NCBI RefSeq assembly: GCF_000719775.1
Contig: NZ_JOHR01000007.1
Location: 62,001-126,000 of the forward strand
DNA: 64,000 nt
Origin: Streptomyces sp. NRRL F-5135
GTDB lineage: Bacteria > Actinomycetota > Actinomycetes > Streptomycetales > Streptomycetaceae
Direction: 5' to 3'
Part shown: positions 1 through 9,436 of the stretch, piece after piece
Numbering within the stretch: the first letter of the stretch is position 1
Layout: every line of letters starts with the position of its first letter
Position numbers and translations under genes: made by a program
Notes under the pieces: model-generated
Seen by the model: the letters and a program-made list of their open reading frames with translations, nothing else
What the model was told of the DNA's origin: nothing
Database searches by the model: none

Positions 1-430
1 CCAGCGCGGCGACGATCAGCAGGACCACGTCCGCCCCGTACGCCCGCGCCTCCCACAGCTGGTAGGAGGTGACGATGAAGTCCTTGCGCAGGACCGGGAT
101 GTCGACCTTGGCCCGTACGGCCTCCAGGTCGGCGAGCGAGCCGCCGAAGCGCCGCTGCTCGGTGAGTACGGAGATGACGGCGGCGCCGCCCGCCTCGTAG
201 TCGGCGGCGAGACCCGCCGGGTCGGCGATCGCCGCGAGCGCGCCCTTGGACGGGCTTGAGCGCTTGACCTCGCAGATCACCTGGACGCCCTCGCCGCTCA
301 GCGCCGCGGCCCCGTCCTTGGCCCGGGGGGCCTTGGCCGCGCGGTCCTTGAGCTCGTCGAGGCCCACGCGTGCCTGCCGCTCTGCGAGGTCGGCGCGGAC
401 GCCTTCGATGATCTCGTCGAGCACACTCAC
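1..430 (-). CDS. trpC: Indole-3-glycerol phosphate synthase (3' end outside window)
   Basis: Closes the indole ring of indole-3-glycerol phosphate from CdRP in tryptophan synthesis (cytosolic TIM barrel). About 143 N-terminal residues are visible. They begin [19 protein letters not shown] and contain the IGPS substrate-binding segment [11 protein letters not shown] and, later, LRKDFIV with the catalytic lysine. The GTG at 430 is chosen because AAGGGGG lies about 8 nt upstream and the family starts here; the reading frame stays open further upstream but without family similarity. The C-terminal half lies before base 1. It is last in a minus-strand series trpE, TIGR02234 protein, HGxxPAAW protein, DUF2752 protein, trpC. 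Confidence 0.95.
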   Translation of the reverse strand, partial: MSVLDEIIEGVRADLAERQARVGLDELKDRAAKAPRAKDGAAALSGEGVQVICEVKRSSPSKGALAAIADPAGLAADYEAGGAAVISVLTEQRRFGGSLADLEAVRAKVDIPVLRKDFIVTSYQLWEARAYGADVVLLIVAAL

Positions 431-627
431 GCGAGGGGCCCCCTTCCGGGACGGTGCTGTGGACGCGGCGCCGGCCCGGCCGGGGCGCGGATCCGCATCG
501 GGTACGGAGGTGGTCAGGTCGGCCACGGGAATTTCGGCCACGGGGCCGGGACCAGCCATGTCGATGCTAGCCGGAAGCGGCCGAAGGACTCGCATCCGGT
601 GCGCCGAGCATGCCATGACCTGGTGCT

Positions 628-1179
628 TCAGGGCGCGAGCGACGAGCCGAAGGGGAGATTTCTGACCACCGTGAAGAGCAGGATCACCCCGCCGAGCGTC
701 CACCACCAGACCGGCTTCTGGGGCACGCGCACGGGCAGCCGCCGCCAGGCCCGCACCAGCCAGAGGACCCAGAAGACGGCGAAGACGGCGTACCCGACGA
801 CGGCCAGCGCGTTGTCGCCGAGGGCGGTGACGAGGTCGCCGTGCGCGACGGCGTGGGCGCTGCGCAGCCCGCCGCAGCCGGGGCAGTACAGGCCGGTCAG
901 GGAGTAGAGGGGGCAGACGGGGTAGTGGCCGGGCTCGTTCGGATCGACCTGGCCGACATACGTCCAGGCGGCGGCGATCCCGGCGAGGGTGGCGACCGGC
1001 GCGGCCAGTCGCCGGGCCCGCGAGGCCGCGGGGCGCGGCCCGGACCGGGGCACCGGGGGACCCGCCGGCCGGCCGTGCGGCGGGTCCGGCACGTCGGGCG
1101 GGGCGCTCGGGTCGCCGACGGCCGCACGGCGGCCCGGACCGGGGCCGCCGTCGGGAACCGGCGCGGTGGGGTCTGGCAT
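628..1179 (-). CDS. DUF2752 membrane protein in trp locus
   Basis: 183 residues. A Pro/Gly-rich, probably disordered N-terminus (about residues 1-55) is followed by three likely membrane segments (about 58-75, 120-141 and 155-175). The DUF2752 signature [16 protein letters not shown] (about 88-103), rich in Cys and Pro, lies between the first and second segments, then [10 protein letters not shown]. Its biochemical role is unknown. Its fixed position between trpE and trpC suggests a link with tryptophan synthesis or simple co-transcription. The ATG at 1179 is chosen; an in-frame GTG lies three codons upstream. The stretch 431-627 between it and trpC shows no other gene. Confidence 0.85.
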   Translation of the reverse strand: MPDPTAPVPDGGPGPGRRAAVGDPSAPPDVPDPPHGRPAGPPVPRSGPRPAASRARRLAAPVATLAGIAAAWTYVGQVDPNEPGHYPVCPLYSLTGLYCPGCGGLRSAHAVAHGDLVTALGDNALAVVGYAVFAVFWVLWLVRAWRRLPVRVPQKPVWWWTLGGVILLFTVVRNLPFGSSLAP

Positions 1180-1253
1180 GGCGTCCACCCGGTGATTGTC
1201 GCTGCTGGTGCGGGGCGGCGCGGCCGGCTTCGCCGGGAAGCGTCCGCCGCCGG

Positions 1254-1571
1254 TCAGACCGCCTGGGAGGCCGCGGCCTCGGCCGCGGGGGCCTCGGCCT
1301 TCGGGGCGCCGCCCCGGGCGGACCGCTCGACCTGCGCGCGGGTGGCCTCGGCCCTGGCGCGGACGACCGCCTCGGACTCCTTCGGCATGCCCAGGCCGGC
1401 GGCCTTCATCGCCAGTCCGACGACACCACCGGCCACCGCGATCGCCATGCCGGCCCAGAACCCGAGCGTGTTCGCCGCCACCATGAAGACTCCCGCGACG
1501 CAGAAACCGACGAAGGAGATGATGACACCGGTCCAGGCCGCCGGGGTGTGTCCGTGGCTGCTGCCCGCCAT
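1254..1571 (-). CDS. HGxxPAAW-family small membrane protein
   Basis: 105 residues with the family-defining HGHTPAAW near the N-terminus, two hydrophobic helices (about residues 14-33 and 37-56), and an Ala/Glu-rich cytosolic tail. AAGGAG is 6 nt before the ATG at 1571. The function is unknown. The family is recurrent in actinobacterial trp loci next to the TIGR02234 and DUF2752 proteins, and these three may form a membrane-associated set; that is inference from position only. Confidence 0.88.
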   Translation of the reverse strand: MAGSSHGHTPAAWTGVIISFVGFCVAGVFMVAANTLGFWAGMAIAVAGGVVGLAMKAAGLGMPKESEAVVRARAEATRAQVERSARGGAPKAEAPAAEAAASQAV

Positions 1572-1734
1572 GAGTTGCTCCTTGATGCTGTAGCGCTGTG
1601 TGAGTCGGACGCTCACGGCACATTGTCCCGCATGGTTCACCCGTACAGACCCGCGGGTCCGGGTGACGCGACCCACAGCACCACGCCGCACGCCCATGGC
1701 CGGGTGCGTGCGGCGTGAGGTGTGGCCCGCGGCC

Positions 1735-2454
1735 CTATCGCGTGGTGTCCGTGGTGTTCGTGGGGCCCGCCGGGTCCGTCGGGGCAGTCGGGTCTTCGCC
1801 TCGGTCGAGCGCCTTCCACAGGTCCTCCGGGCGGTCCGGGTCCACGGCGGGGGCCCGGCGGCCGGGGCCGCCACGGCGCCCGGCCCGGCCCGTCGCGCCC
1901 GCCGCCGTGCCGCCGGTCCGCTCGTAGCGGCCGGACATGGCGGGCCAGCGCGGGCCGAAGCGCAGGGCGAGCAGGCCGGCGAGGAGGATCAGCGCGCCGC
2001 CGGCGGCCGTCACGTACGGCCACGCGGTGCGGCTGAGCGCGTCGACGGTGGCGGCGGCGTCGCCGGTGGTGCGGGCGGCCTGCTCGTCCAGGGCCGCGCT
2101 GTCCGAGGCCCCGAGCACGGCGGCCACGGCCGCGCCGGCACCGCTCAGCGTGAGCAGGGCGGAGACCAGCAGCCGGCCCGCCTTGCGGACGGCGAAGACG
2201 GCGACCAGCGCGGCGAGGCCCACGATGGCGAGGGCCGCCGGGACACCGGTCACATCACGGCCGTCGGCTCTGAGCGGCAGGGTGCCGCCGCCCACGGCCA
2301 CGGTGCCCTGCGCCCAGGTCTGGCCGGAGGCGATCAGCACGACCGCGGCGCCGACGGCACCGAGCAACAGGGCCACCGCGAGACTGCGGCGGCTGCTCTT
2401 GGCGTCCGCCGCCGGGGCGGCGGTGCGGGGCTGGGATTCGGGTGCGGCACTCAC
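1735..2454 (-). CDS. TIGR02234-family Trp-locus membrane protein
   Basis: 239 residues with four hydrophobic segments (roughly 22-42, 68-85, 93-113 and 145-165), a pattern and sequence typical of the TIGR02234 Trp-region conserved membrane protein. The C-terminal 70 residues are charged and low in complexity (GRAGRRGG and PTDPAGPTNT stretches), probably disordered and cytosolic. The GTG at 2454 gives VSAAPESQ; the next upstream gene trpE ends at 2526. No enzymatic motif is visible. Co-transcription with trpE is likely because of the 71-nt gap and shared strand. Confidence 0.85.
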   Translation of the reverse strand: MSAAPESQPRTAAPAADAKSSRRSLAVALLLGAVGAAVVLIASGQTWAQGTVAVGGGTLPLRADGRDVTGVPAALAIVGLAALVAVFAVRKAGRLLVSALLTLSGAGAAVAAVLGASDSAALDEQAARTTGDAAATVDALSRTAWPYVTAAGGALILLAGLLALRFGPRWPAMSGRYERTGGTAAGATGRAGRRGGPGRRAPAVDPDRPEDLWKALDRGEDPTAPTDPAGPTNTTDTTR

Positions 2455-2525
2455 ACCCCCACTATCCCTCACGGCTTCCGGAGGCCCGTCGCCCCGGTCC
2501 GGGACCACCCGGGGGCGGTTCCCGG

Positions 2526-4037
2526 TCAGGCGCCGCCGAGCCGGTTCGCGGTGTGCACGGCGCGCAGCACCGCCGCCGCCTTGTTGCGGCACTCGGTGTC
2601 CTCGGAGACCGGGTCGGAGTCCGCGACGACGCCCGCCCCGGCCTGCACGTACGCCGTACCGTCGCGCAGCAGCGCGGTACGGATGGCGATCGCGGTGTCG
2701 GAGTCCCCGGCGAAGTCGAGATAGCCGACGCAGCCGCCGTACAGGCCCCGCCGCGTGGGCTCCAGTTCGTCGATGATCTGCATGGCGCGCGGTTTGGGGG
2801 CGCCGGAGAGGGTGCCGGCGGGGAAGCACGCGGTCAGGACGTCGAACGCGGTGCGGCCCTGGGCGACCCGTCCGGTCACCGTGGAGACGATGTGCATCAC
2901 GTGCGAGTACCGCTCGACGGACATGAAGTCGACGACCTCGACGCTGCCGGGCTCGCAGACCCGCCCCAGGTCGTTGCGGCCGAGGTCGACCAGCATCAGG
3001 TGCTCGGCGCGTTCCTTGGGATCGGCGAGGAGTTCCTCGCCGAGGGCGTGGTCCTCCTGCGGGGTGGCGCCGCGCGGCCTGGTCCCCGCGATGGGGTGCA
3101 GCATCGCGTGCCCGTCCTCGACCTTGACCAGCGCCTCGGGGCTGGAGCCGACGACGTCGAAGCCGGATCCGCCGTCCTCGGGGGCGGGGAAGCGGAAGAG
3201 GTACATGTACGGGCTGGGGTTGGTCGCCCGCAGCACCCGGTAGACGTCCAGCGCGCTCGCGCGGACCGGGGTCTCGAAGCGCTGGGAGGGCACGACCTGG
3301 AACGCCTCGCCCGCGCGGATGCGCTCCTTGATGTCCTCGACCGCGTCCTGGTACGCGGCGCCGCCCCACAGCGCGGTGTACTCCGGCAGCGCCGACTCGG
3401 GCAGCGCGGTGGGGGCGGTGGGGGCCGGTTCCGCGAGGTCGGCGGCCATGGCGTCGAGGCGGGCGACGGCGTCCGCGTACGCCTCGTCCACGCCCGTGTC
3501 GAGGTCGTTGTGGTTGATCGCGTTGGCGATCAGCAGGACGGTGCCGTCCCAGTGGTCGAGCACGGCGAGGTCCGAGGTGAGGAGCATGGTCAGCTCGGGC
3601 AGGCGCAGGTCGTCGCGCGCGTGGTCGCCGATCTTCTTCTCCAGGCGGCGGACGATGTCGTAGCCGAGGTAGCCGACCATGCCGCCGGTGAAGGGCGGCA
3701 GGCCGGAGGCCAGGTCCCGGGGGGTGTGCAGGGTCTCCACGGTCGCGCGCAGGGCGGCCAGCGGGTTCCCGTCGACGGGGACGCCGACGGGCGGCGTGCC
3801 GAGCCAGTGGGTGCGGCCGTCGCGCTCGGTGAGCGTGGCGGCGGACCGTACGCCGATGAAGGAGTAGCGGGACCAGGAACGGCCGTTCTCGGCGGACTCC
3901 AGCAGGAAGGTGCCGGGGCGTTCGGCGGCGAGCTTGCGGTACAGGCCGACCGGGGTGTCGCCGTCCGCGAGGAGGCGCCGGCCGACGGGGATGACACGGC
4001 GGTCCACCGCCAGCTTGCGGAAGGTCTCGAGGTCCAT
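2526..4037 (-). CDS. trpE: Anthranilate synthase component I
   Basis: 503 residues, the normal length. Converts chorismate with ammonia or glutamine-derived ammonia to anthranilate, the first committed step to tryptophan. The N-terminal domain carries the allosteric region with [10 protein letters not shown] (about 43-52). The chorismate-binding domain shows [46 protein letters not shown] and GGCVGYL. The ATG at 4037 is chosen because it begins the family-typical [10 protein letters not shown]. It lies 38 nt downstream of hisI on the same strand, so a hisI-trpE transcript is likely; the gap is too short for a trp attenuator with a leader peptide. No trpG is in the window. Confidence 0.97.
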   Translation of the reverse strand: MDLETFRKLAVDRRVIPVGRRLLADGDTPVGLYRKLAAERPGTFLLESAENGRSWSRYSFIGVRSAATLTERDGRTHWLGTPPVGVPVDGNPLAALRATVETLHTPRDLASGLPPFTGGMVGYLGYDIVRRLEKKIGDHARDDLRLPELTMLLTSDLAVLDHWDGTVLLIANAINHNDLDTGVDEAYADAVARLDAMAADLAEPAPTAPTALPESALPEYTALWGGAAYQDAVEDIKERIRAGEAFQVVPSQRFETPVRASALDVYRVLRATNPSPYMYLFRFPAPEDGGSGFDVVGSSPEALVKVEDGHAMLHPIAGTRPRGATPQEDHALGEELLADPKERAEHLMLVDLGRNDLGRVCEPGSVEVVDFMSVERYSHVMHIVSTVTGRVAQGRTAFDVLTACFPAGTLSGAPKPRAMQIIDELEPTRRGLYGGCVGYLDFAGDSDTAIAIRTALLRDGTAYVQAGAGVVADSDPVSEDTECRNKAAAVLRAVHTANRLGGA

Positions 4038-4075
4038 GGCCGCTGACCCTACTCCGTCATCGGGGCCGGTCCCGG

Positions 4076-4531
4076 TCACCGGCCCAGCGGCAGGACGTCC
4101 GCGTCGAAGCAGGTGCGGTCGCCCGTGTGACAGGCGGCGCCCACCTGGTCGACCCGGACGAGCACGGTGTCCCCGTCGCAGTCGAGCGCCACGGACTTGA
4201 CGTGCTGGACGTGGCCGGAGGTGTCGCCCTTGACCCAGTACTCCTGGCGGCTGCGGGACCAGTACGTGCACCGGCCGGTGGTCAGGGTGCGGTGCAGCGC
4301 CTCGTCGTCCATCCAGCCGAGCATCAGCACCTCGCCGGTGTCGTACTGCTGGGCGATCGCGGGGATCAGCCCGTCGGCGCCGCGCTTGAGCCGGGCGGCG
4401 AGGGCGGGGTCGAGCACGGCGCCCGGGGCCGGTTCGGCGCCCCCGTGGCGCGGGGCGCCCGCTGCGGGCTCGGCGCTCCGGTCGGCTGCCGGGGTGCCGC
4501 CGGACGCGGAATCGGTCGTACGGCTGGTCAT
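4076..4531 (-). CDS. hisI: Phosphoribosyl-AMP cyclohydrolase
   Basis: 151 residues. Hydrolyses the adenine ring of PR-AMP in histidine synthesis. The zinc-binding and active-site motifs are present: [26 protein letters not shown] and the metal ligand cluster LDCDGD...CHTG..TCF. The first 40 residues are an Ala/Pro/Gly-rich extension not needed for the fold. Only the cyclohydrolase half is present, with no fused HisE domain, as usual in actinobacteria. The gene is separated from the main his operon, sits just before trpE, and is divergent from the gene at 4615; bases 4532-4614 must hold both promoters. Confidence 0.96.
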   Translation of the reverse strand: MTSRTTDSASGGTPAADRSAEPAAGAPRHGGAEPAPGAVLDPALAARLKRGADGLIPAIAQQYDTGEVLMLGWMDDEALHRTLTTGRCTYWSRSRQEYWVKGDTSGHVQHVKSVALDCDGDTVLVRVDQVGAACHTGDRTCFDADVLPLGR

Positions 4532-4614
4532 ACGGTCATTGTGCCGGGTCCGCGCGGCTCGTGGGCGGAGGGTCCACTGGGCGGACCGCACCGGGCCGCC
4601 GTAGGCTTGCGGGC

Positions 4615-5247
4615 ATGTCGACCCATGCCAAGCGTGAACGACTTCTGCTAGCCGACCTGTTGGAGGCGGCCGGCCCGACCGCCCCGACACTCTGCGAGGG
4701 CTGGCTCACCCGTGATCTCGCCGCCCATGTGGTGGTCCGCGAGCGCCGCCCCGACGCGGCCGGCGGGCTGCTGGTGCCCGCGCTCAGGAACCGTCTGGAG
4801 CGGGTGACGTCCGAGTATCTGGCGAAGCCGTACGAGGAGCTGATCCAGCTGATCAGGACGGGCCCGCCGCGGATGTCCCCGTACGGGATCAAGCAGGTCG
4901 ACGAGGCGGCGAACACGGTCGAGTTCTACGTCCACGCCGAGGACGTCCGCCGCGCTCAGCCGGACTGGACGCCGCGCGAGCTGGACCGGGTGTTCGCGGA
5001 CGCGTTGTGGTCCCGGCTGGAGAAGGGCGGCCGGATGATGGGCCGCAAGTCCCCGGTGGGCCTGGTGCTGCGCCGCCCGGACGGCCGGACGGTGGTCGCG
5101 CACCGCGGCGCGCCCGTGGTGACGGTCACCGGGGAGCCGTCGGAGCTGCTGCTGTTCACGTTCGGCCGGCAGGGCGCGGCGGAGGTCGCTCTGGAGGGCG
5201 ACGAGGACGCGGTGGCCAAGGCGCGGACGGCGAAGCTGGGCATCTGA
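4615..5247 (+). CDS. TIGR03085-family DinB-like metal-binding protein
   Basis: 210 residues, related to the mycothiol-dependent maleylpyruvate isomerase N-terminal fold. It opens [22 protein letters not shown]; the presumed metal ligands are in [13 protein letters not shown] and [11 protein letters not shown], with a second conserved region [27 protein letters not shown]. Members are thought to be thiol- or metal-dependent enzymes that use mycothiol, the actinobacterial low-molecular-weight thiol; the substrate here is unknown. The ATG at 4615 is chosen because the region before it lacks conservation. It is divergent from hisI and convergent with the polyester-hydrolase gene, with a strong hairpin between them. 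Confidence 0.88.
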   Translation: MSTHAKRERLLLADLLEAAGPTAPTLCEGWLTRDLAAHVVVRERRPDAAGGLLVPALRNRLERVTSEYLAKPYEELIQLIRTGPPRMSPYGIKQVDEAANTVEFYVHAEDVRRAQPDWTPRELDRVFADALWSRLEKGGRMMGRKSPVGLVLRRPDGRTVVAHRGAPVVTVTGEPSELLLFTFGRQGAAEVALEGDEDAVAKARTAKLGI

Positions 5248-5310
5248 GCACCGCGGGCCGGTCAGGGACGGGACCGGGACGGCGGAAACGACGGGAACGG
5301 CGGGATCACG

Positions 5311-5348
5311 GACGGGGACCCGCGCGGGTGGGTGCGCGGGTCCCCGTC
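5311..5348. terminator. Bidirectional terminator hairpin between convergent genes
   Basis: A perfect 15-bp inverted repeat (5311-5325 against 5334-5348) with an 8-nt loop lies 64 nt after the stop of the 4615 gene and 50 nt after the stop of the minus-strand hydrolase. There is no U-run, as usual for Streptomyces terminators. The symmetry suits both transcripts. Confidence 0.75.
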
Positions 5349-5397
5349 GGCGCGCCTACGCGCGCGAGCCGGCGCGTGACGGAGCGCGCGGACACGC

Positions 5398-6345
5398 TCA
5401 GGAGGTGTGCGGGCAGTTCCCCCGGTACTCCTCGACCGTCGTGCTCGGCCGCGGCAGCGGGCACAGGAACTTCTCGTACCGGGTGTCCTTGTCGATGAAC
5501 CGCTTCAGCCAGGACACGCTGTATTTCGCGATCGTGGTGTTCGCCGTGGTCGGGGTGGAGTGGGTGGCGTTGTTCAGCTCCAGATACGCCTTGTCGAGCG
5601 TGGCCGGCAGCGACTCGTAGAACGGCTCGGAGTACGAGGAGACGGGCGCCACGATGTCGCCGTCGGCCCCCACCAGCAGGGTGGGCGTCCGCACCTCCGG
5701 CCAGGTCTTGTCCGCGTTCCAGCCGGTCAGCGGGATGGCCGCCTTGAGCGACGTACGGGTCTTCGCGGCCTCCAGCGCGCCGCCACCGCCCATCGAGTGG
5801 CCCATGACCCCGAGGCGGTTGGGGTCGATCCGGCCGCTGACGGGTGAACTGCGCGTCAGGTAGTCGAGTGCGGCGAGGAGTTGGCGGCCCCGGCTGTCCG
5901 GGGCGTCCAGGGTGGTGATGGTGTCGATGGTGAAGACGACGAAGCCCTGGGAGGCGAGTCTCGGCCCCAGCCAGGACACGCTGGACTGGGTGCCGGTGAA
6001 GCCGGGCGAGACGGCCACGGCTCCGAAGGTGCCGTCCGCGGTCCGGGTCGGGTAGTAGACGGTGCCGCCGCCGAACCCCTTGACGGCTGCGGAGGCGACG
6101 GTGGTCCGCGAGACGGCGTACGGGCCGGTGGCGGCCTCGACGCTCGCCGCGGTCGGCGCGGGGCCGCGCTGGTACGGGTTGCCGCCGGCCCGGGCCTCGG
6201 ACGCGCCCGGGACGAGCGCGGCGATCAGGCCCGCGCTCGCCACCGCGGCCCCCCATAAGCCCCGGACGGTACGGCCACGGGCCCGGCCGGCGGCGGGTGG
6301 CGGTGCGGAGAGGCGGGTGGGGAGGTGTGCGGAGGGCTGCTGCAT
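5398..6345 (-). CDS. Secreted polyester hydrolase / cutinase-like lipase (PETase family)
   Basis: 315 residues. Residues 1-53 form a secretion signal (RGRTVRG, hydrophobic core, cleavage after SEARA). The mature part begins GGNPYQRGP, as in actinobacterial cutinases. It is an alpha/beta hydrolase with catalytic Ser184 in GHSMG, Asp230 in GADGD and His262 in NATHS; oxyanion residues are Phe116 (GFTG) and Met185, the aromatic clamp is Trp209, and a C-terminal disulfide is likely between Cys295 and Cys311. It aligns by eye along its length with Thermobifida TfCut2 and Ideonella PETase. It should hydrolyse ester bonds of cutin-like polyesters or short triglycerides outside the cell; PET activity is possible but not shown. 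The ATG at 6345 has AGAGGA 8 nt upstream; an ATG at 6366 lacks this. Confidence 0.92.
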   Translation of the reverse strand: MQQPSAHLPTRLSAPPPAAGRARGRTVRGLWGAAVASAGLIAALVPGASEARAGGNPYQRGPAPTAASVEAATGPYAVSRTTVASAAVKGFGGGTVYYPTRTADGTFGAVAVSPGFTGTQSSVSWLGPRLASQGFVVFTIDTITTLDAPDSRGRQLLAALDYLTRSSPVSGRIDPNRLGVMGHSMGGGGALEAAKTRTSLKAAIPLTGWNADKTWPEVRTPTLLVGADGDIVAPVSSYSEPFYESLPATLDKAYLELNNATHSTPTTANTTIAKYSVSWLKRFIDKDTRYEKFLCPLPRPSTTVEEYRGNCPHTS

Positions 6346-6614
6346 GACGGGCGTCCTCTCGGTCATGGCGGGCCCACACCGACGGGCACGTGGGGTGGGG
6401 TGCGCCGGAGTGGGATCGCCAGTTTGGAGGGCGTTCGTCGCTGTCACCATCCGCCCGGCGGGCGGAAATCGGCGAGTTCACCGGTTTTGTCGAACGACAC
6501 GTCAAGGAGTTGACGGGGCCGAGGGCAGGGAGCGGAGGGACGGGCCCGACCATGTCGGAACCGCCCCCTTCCGGCGTTCACCCCGTCGCCGTCACCCGGC
6601 GAGGAGGGCGCGCG
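6346..6614. other. Intergenic region upstream of the polyester hydrolase
   Basis: About 270 bases between the stop of hisF and the start of the hydrolase, both on the minus strand. No gene is supported. The less GC-rich stretch around 6465-6515 is the likely place for the hydrolase promoter, but I could not fix a -35/-10 pair. The hydrolase is therefore probably transcribed from its own promoter rather than from the his operon. Confidence 0.4.
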
Positions 6615-7382
6615 TCACCGGACCGGGTGCCCCGCCTCGCGCAGGGCCTGCTTGACCTCGGAGATGCGCAGGTCCCCGAAGTGGAAGACGGACGCGGCCA
6701 GTACGGCGTCGGCGCCCGCCTCGATCGCGGGCGGGAAGTCGGCCGACCGGCCCGCGCCGCCCGAGGCGATGACGGGAACGGACACGTGCTTGCGGACGGC
6801 CGCGATCATCTCCGTGTCGTAGCCGTCCTTCGTGCCGTCCGCGTCCATCGAGTTGAGCAGGATCTCCCCCGCGCCCAGCTCGGCGGCCCGGTGCGCCCAC
6901 TCGACCGCGTCGATGCCCGTGCCCCGGCGGCCGCCGTGCGTGGTGACCTCGAAGGACACTGTCCCGGACGCCGAGACCGTCCGCCGCGCGTCCACCGAGA
7001 GCACCAGCACCTGGCGGCCGAACCGTTCGGCGATCTCCCGGATCAGCTCGGGCCGCGCGATGGCCGCCGTGTTGACGCCGACCTTGTCCGCGCCCGCCCG
7101 CAGCAGCTTGTCGACGTCCTCGGGGGTGCGCACTCCCCCGCCGACGGTGAGCGGGATGAAGACCTGCTCGGCGGTGCGGCGCACCACGTCGTAGGTGGTC
7201 TCCCGGTCACCGGACGAGGCGGTGATGTCGAGGAACGTCAGCTCGTCGGCGCCCTCCGCGTCGTACAGCCTGGCCATCTCGACGGGGTCGCCCGCGTCGC
7301 GCAGGTTCTGGAAGTTGACGCCCTTGACGACCCGGCCGTTGTCCACGTCCAGGCAGGGAATGACCCGTACGGCCAGACTCAC
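6615..7382 (-). CDS. hisF: Imidazole glycerol phosphate synthase cyclase subunit
   Basis: 255 residues, normal length. TIM barrel that joins PRFAR with ammonia from HisH to make imidazole glycerol phosphate and AICAR. It shows [18 protein letters not shown] with the catalytic Asp, [30 protein letters not shown] with the second catalytic Asp, and VIASGGAG. The GTG start at 7382 overlaps the ridA stop by 4 nt (GTGA), so translation is coupled. It is the last gene of the hisD-to-hisF operon. Confidence 0.97.
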   Translation of the reverse strand: MSLAVRVIPCLDVDNGRVVKGVNFQNLRDAGDPVEMARLYDAEGADELTFLDITASSGDRETTYDVVRRTAEQVFIPLTVGGGVRTPEDVDKLLRAGADKVGVNTAAIARPELIREIAERFGRQVLVLSVDARRTVSASGTVSFEVTTHGGRRGTGIDAVEWAHRAAELGAGEILLNSMDADGTKDGYDTEMIAAVRKHVSVPVIASGGAGRSADFPPAIEAGADAVLAASVFHFGDLRISEVKQALREAGHPVR

Positions 7383-7816
7383 GCCCCACCTCCGCGGTGG
7401 CTCTCGTCCTCGTCACGCCCGCCCCGGTACGCCTCGACCTCGACCTCGACGACCAGGCTCGGGTCTATGAGCCCGGCGACGACGACCATCGAGGCGGCCG
7501 GGCGCACGGCACCGAAGAGGTCCTTGTGCGCGCGGCCCACCTCGTCCGCGTCCCGGACGTGGGTGATGTACATGCGCGTGCGCACCACGTGCTCCGCGCC
7601 GAGGCCCAGCTCCTGAAGTGCCTTGACCGCCACGCCGAACGCCGTCGACGCCTGTTCGTACGGGCCGCCCTCGGCGATCCGTCCGTCGACCACGGAGGTG
7701 CAGCCGGCCACCAGGACCAGGCCGTTGGGCAGTTCCACCGCGCGGGAGTAGCCGAAGGCCTCCTCCCAGTGCGCGCCGGAGGAGACCCTCCGTACCGCTG
7801 CCACCGCGTCGCTCAT
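7379..7816 (-). CDS. RidA-family protein in his operon
   Basis: 145 residues, YjgF/YER057c/UK114 (Rid) family. It contains [11 protein letters not shown], a central VVRTRMYIT with the conserved arginine, and a [12 protein letters not shown] end. Canonical RidA hydrolyses reactive enamine/imine intermediates from PLP enzymes such as IlvA. The usual C-terminal glutamate motif (xIExEAxA) is here VEVEVEAY, so it belongs to a related subgroup and the deaminase activity is less certain. Both ends overlap neighbours by 4 nt (priA upstream, hisF downstream), showing full integration into the operon. Confidence 0.9.
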   Translation of the reverse strand: MSDAVAAVRRVSSGAHWEEAFGYSRAVELPNGLVLVAGCTSVVDGRIAEGGPYEQASTAFGVAVKALQELGLGAEHVVRTRMYITHVRDADEVGRAHKDLFGAVRPAASMVVVAGLIDPSLVVEVEVEAYRGGRDEDESHRGGGA

Positions 7817-8637
7817 CCGGACACCTCGGAGCCGGCCGGGACACCGGGCGCCTCGGCCGCCCCGGACGTCCCGGCCACCACGGCGAGCGCCTCCTCCAGG
7901 GTGAACGCCTTGGCGTACAGGGCCTTGCCGACGATGGCGCCCTCGACTCCCGCGGGCACCAGCGTGGCGAGCGCGCGCAGGTCGTCCAGCGAGGAGACCC
8001 CGCCGGAGGCGACGACCGGCTTGTCGGTCGCGGCGCAGACGTTCCTGAGCAGCTCCAGGTTGGGGCCCTGGAGCGTGCCGTCCTTGGCGATGTCGGTGAC
8101 GACGTACCGGGCGCAGCCCTCGGAGTCCAGCCGTGCCAGCGTCTCGTAGAGGTCACCGCCGTCCCGGGTCCAGCCCCGGCCGCGCAGCGTCGTGCCCCGG
8201 ACGTCGAGGCCGACCGCGATCCGGTCGCCGTGTTCCGCGATGATCCTGGCGACCCACTCGGGGGTCTCCAGCGCGGCGGTGCCCAGGTTGACCCGGGTGC
8301 AGCCGGTGGCGAGCGCGGCGGCGAGCGAGGCGTCGTCGCGGATGCCGCCGGACAGCTCGACCTTGATGTCCATGGCGTCGGTGACCTCGGAGATCAGCTT
8401 CCGGTTGTCGCCGGTGCCGAAGGCGGCGTCGAGGTCGACCAGGTGCAGCCACTCGGCGCCGGCGCGCTGCCAGGCGAGGGCGGCTTCCAGCGGCGAGCCG
8501 TACGAGGTCTCCGTACCGGACTCGCCGTGGACGAGCCGGACGGCCTGGCCGTCGCGGACGTCGACCGCGGGGAGGAGTTCGAGCCGCGACGGGCCCGACA
8601 CGTTCGAGGGATTGGGCTGGGAGGACTCAGCGGACAT
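7813..8637 (-). CDS. priA: Bifunctional HisA/TrpF phosphoribosyl isomerase
   Basis: 274 residues. Actinobacterial PriA performs both the ProFAR isomerase step of histidine synthesis and the PRA isomerase step of tryptophan synthesis, which explains why no separate trpF is needed. Key motifs are [19 protein letters not shown] with the first catalytic Asp, [47 protein letters not shown] with the second catalytic Asp, and VVASGGVSS. The ATG at 8637 gives a short Ser/Pro-rich N-terminal extension before the family start. The start overlaps the hisH stop (TGATG) and the stop overlaps the ridA start (ATGA). Confidence 0.96.
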   Translation of the reverse strand: MSAESSQPNPSNVSGPSRLELLPAVDVRDGQAVRLVHGESGTETSYGSPLEAALAWQRAGAEWLHLVDLDAAFGTGDNRKLISEVTDAMDIKVELSGGIRDDASLAAALATGCTRVNLGTAALETPEWVARIIAEHGDRIAVGLDVRGTTLRGRGWTRDGGDLYETLARLDSEGCARYVVTDIAKDGTLQGPNLELLRNVCAATDKPVVASGGVSSLDDLRALATLVPAGVEGAIVGKALYAKAFTLEEALAVVAGTSGAAEAPGVPAGSEVSG

Positions 8638-9272
8638 CAGAGGGTTCCGATCCAGTTGGTCAGCAGCTGCGCGCCGGCGTCGCCGGACTTCTCGGGGTGG
8701 AACTGCGTGGCCCACAGTGCCCCGTTCTCGACGGCGGCGACGAACGGCTCGCCGTGCGTGGACCAGGTGACCCGGGGGGCCCTGATCTTCGGGTTGGTGA
8801 CTTCGAGACTCCACTCGTGCGCCGCGTAGGAGTGCACGAAGTAGAAGCGGGCGTCCCGGTCGAGGCCGGCGAACAGTTCGCTGTCGCCGGGCGCCTCGAC
8901 CGTGTTCCACCCCATGTGCGGGACGACTGCGGCCCTCAGCGGTCCGACCGTGCCGGGCCACTCGTCCAGGCCGTCGGTCTCCACGCCGTGCTCGATGCCG
9001 CGCTCGAAGAGGATCTGCATCCCGACGCAGATCCCCATGACGGGCCGTCCGCCGGCGAGCCTGCGGCCCACGATCCAGTGCCCCCGGGCGGCGGTGAGCC
9101 CCGCCATGCAGGCGGCGAAGGCCCCGACGCCGGGGACGAGCAGCCCGTCGGCGTTCATGGCGCGGTCGAAGTCACGGGTGATCTCGACCTCGGCGCCGGC
9201 CCGCGCGAGGGCGCGCTCGGCGGAGCGGACGTTGCCGAACCCGTAGTCGAAGACGACGACGTTCTTGGTCAT
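8637..9272 (-). CDS. hisH: Imidazole glycerol phosphate synthase glutaminase subunit
   Basis: 211 residues, class I glutamine amidotransferase that feeds ammonia to HisF. The catalytic triad is visible: the Cys in [12 protein letters not shown], and the His and Glu in [20 protein letters not shown] at the start and PHMGWNTVE are family-typical. The ATG at 9272 overlaps the stop of the small membrane ORF by 4 nt (ATGA). Confidence 0.96.
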   Translation of the reverse strand: MTKNVVVFDYGFGNVRSAERALARAGAEVEITRDFDRAMNADGLLVPGVGAFAACMAGLTAARGHWIVGRRLAGGRPVMGICVGMQILFERGIEHGVETDGLDEWPGTVGPLRAAVVPHMGWNTVEAPGDSELFAGLDRDARFYFVHSYAAHEWSLEVTNPKIRAPRVTWSTHGEPFVAAVENGALWATQFHPEKSGDAGAQLLTNWIGTL

Positions 9273-9436
9273 GTCCAGAGCCCCTGGATCCGCAGCACAC
9301 CGGCGAGAAGACACAGTCCTGAGCAGAGCGCGAGCAGCACGATCACGCCCTTGGGGAGATTCTGCTTGGAGAAGGAGTACACGCCCCCGGCGAGGAACAG
9401 TCCCAGCACGATCAGAACGGTCGAAAGACCAGTCAC
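9269..9436 (-). CDS. Small membrane protein of the his operon (55 aa)
   Basis: A 55-residue ORF (start [13 protein letters not shown]) with two hydrophobic segments, about residues 5-21 and 30-48, joined by a short basic loop [18 protein letters not shown] lies a few bases before the GTG. The GTG overlaps the preceding short ORF stop (GTGA) and its own stop overlaps the hisH start (ATGA). A small membrane protein at this place looks like a regular part of Streptomyces his operons, as I remember it. Function unknown; coupling to hisH suggests either a role near HisH/HisF or a translational relay. Confidence 0.75.
   Translation of the reverse strand: MTGLSTVLIVLGLFLAGGVYSFSKQNLPKGVIVLLALCSGLCLLAGVLRIQGLWT

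Noticed and set aside
431..620. Upstream in-frame extension of trpC
   Set aside because: Open in frame, but the sequence is not like IGPS, and the GTG at 430 has a good ribosome site and the family start.
4038..4075. Trp attenuator with leader peptide before trpE
   Set aside because: Only 38 bases separate hisI and trpE; no short ORF with consecutive Trp codons and no room for competing hairpins.
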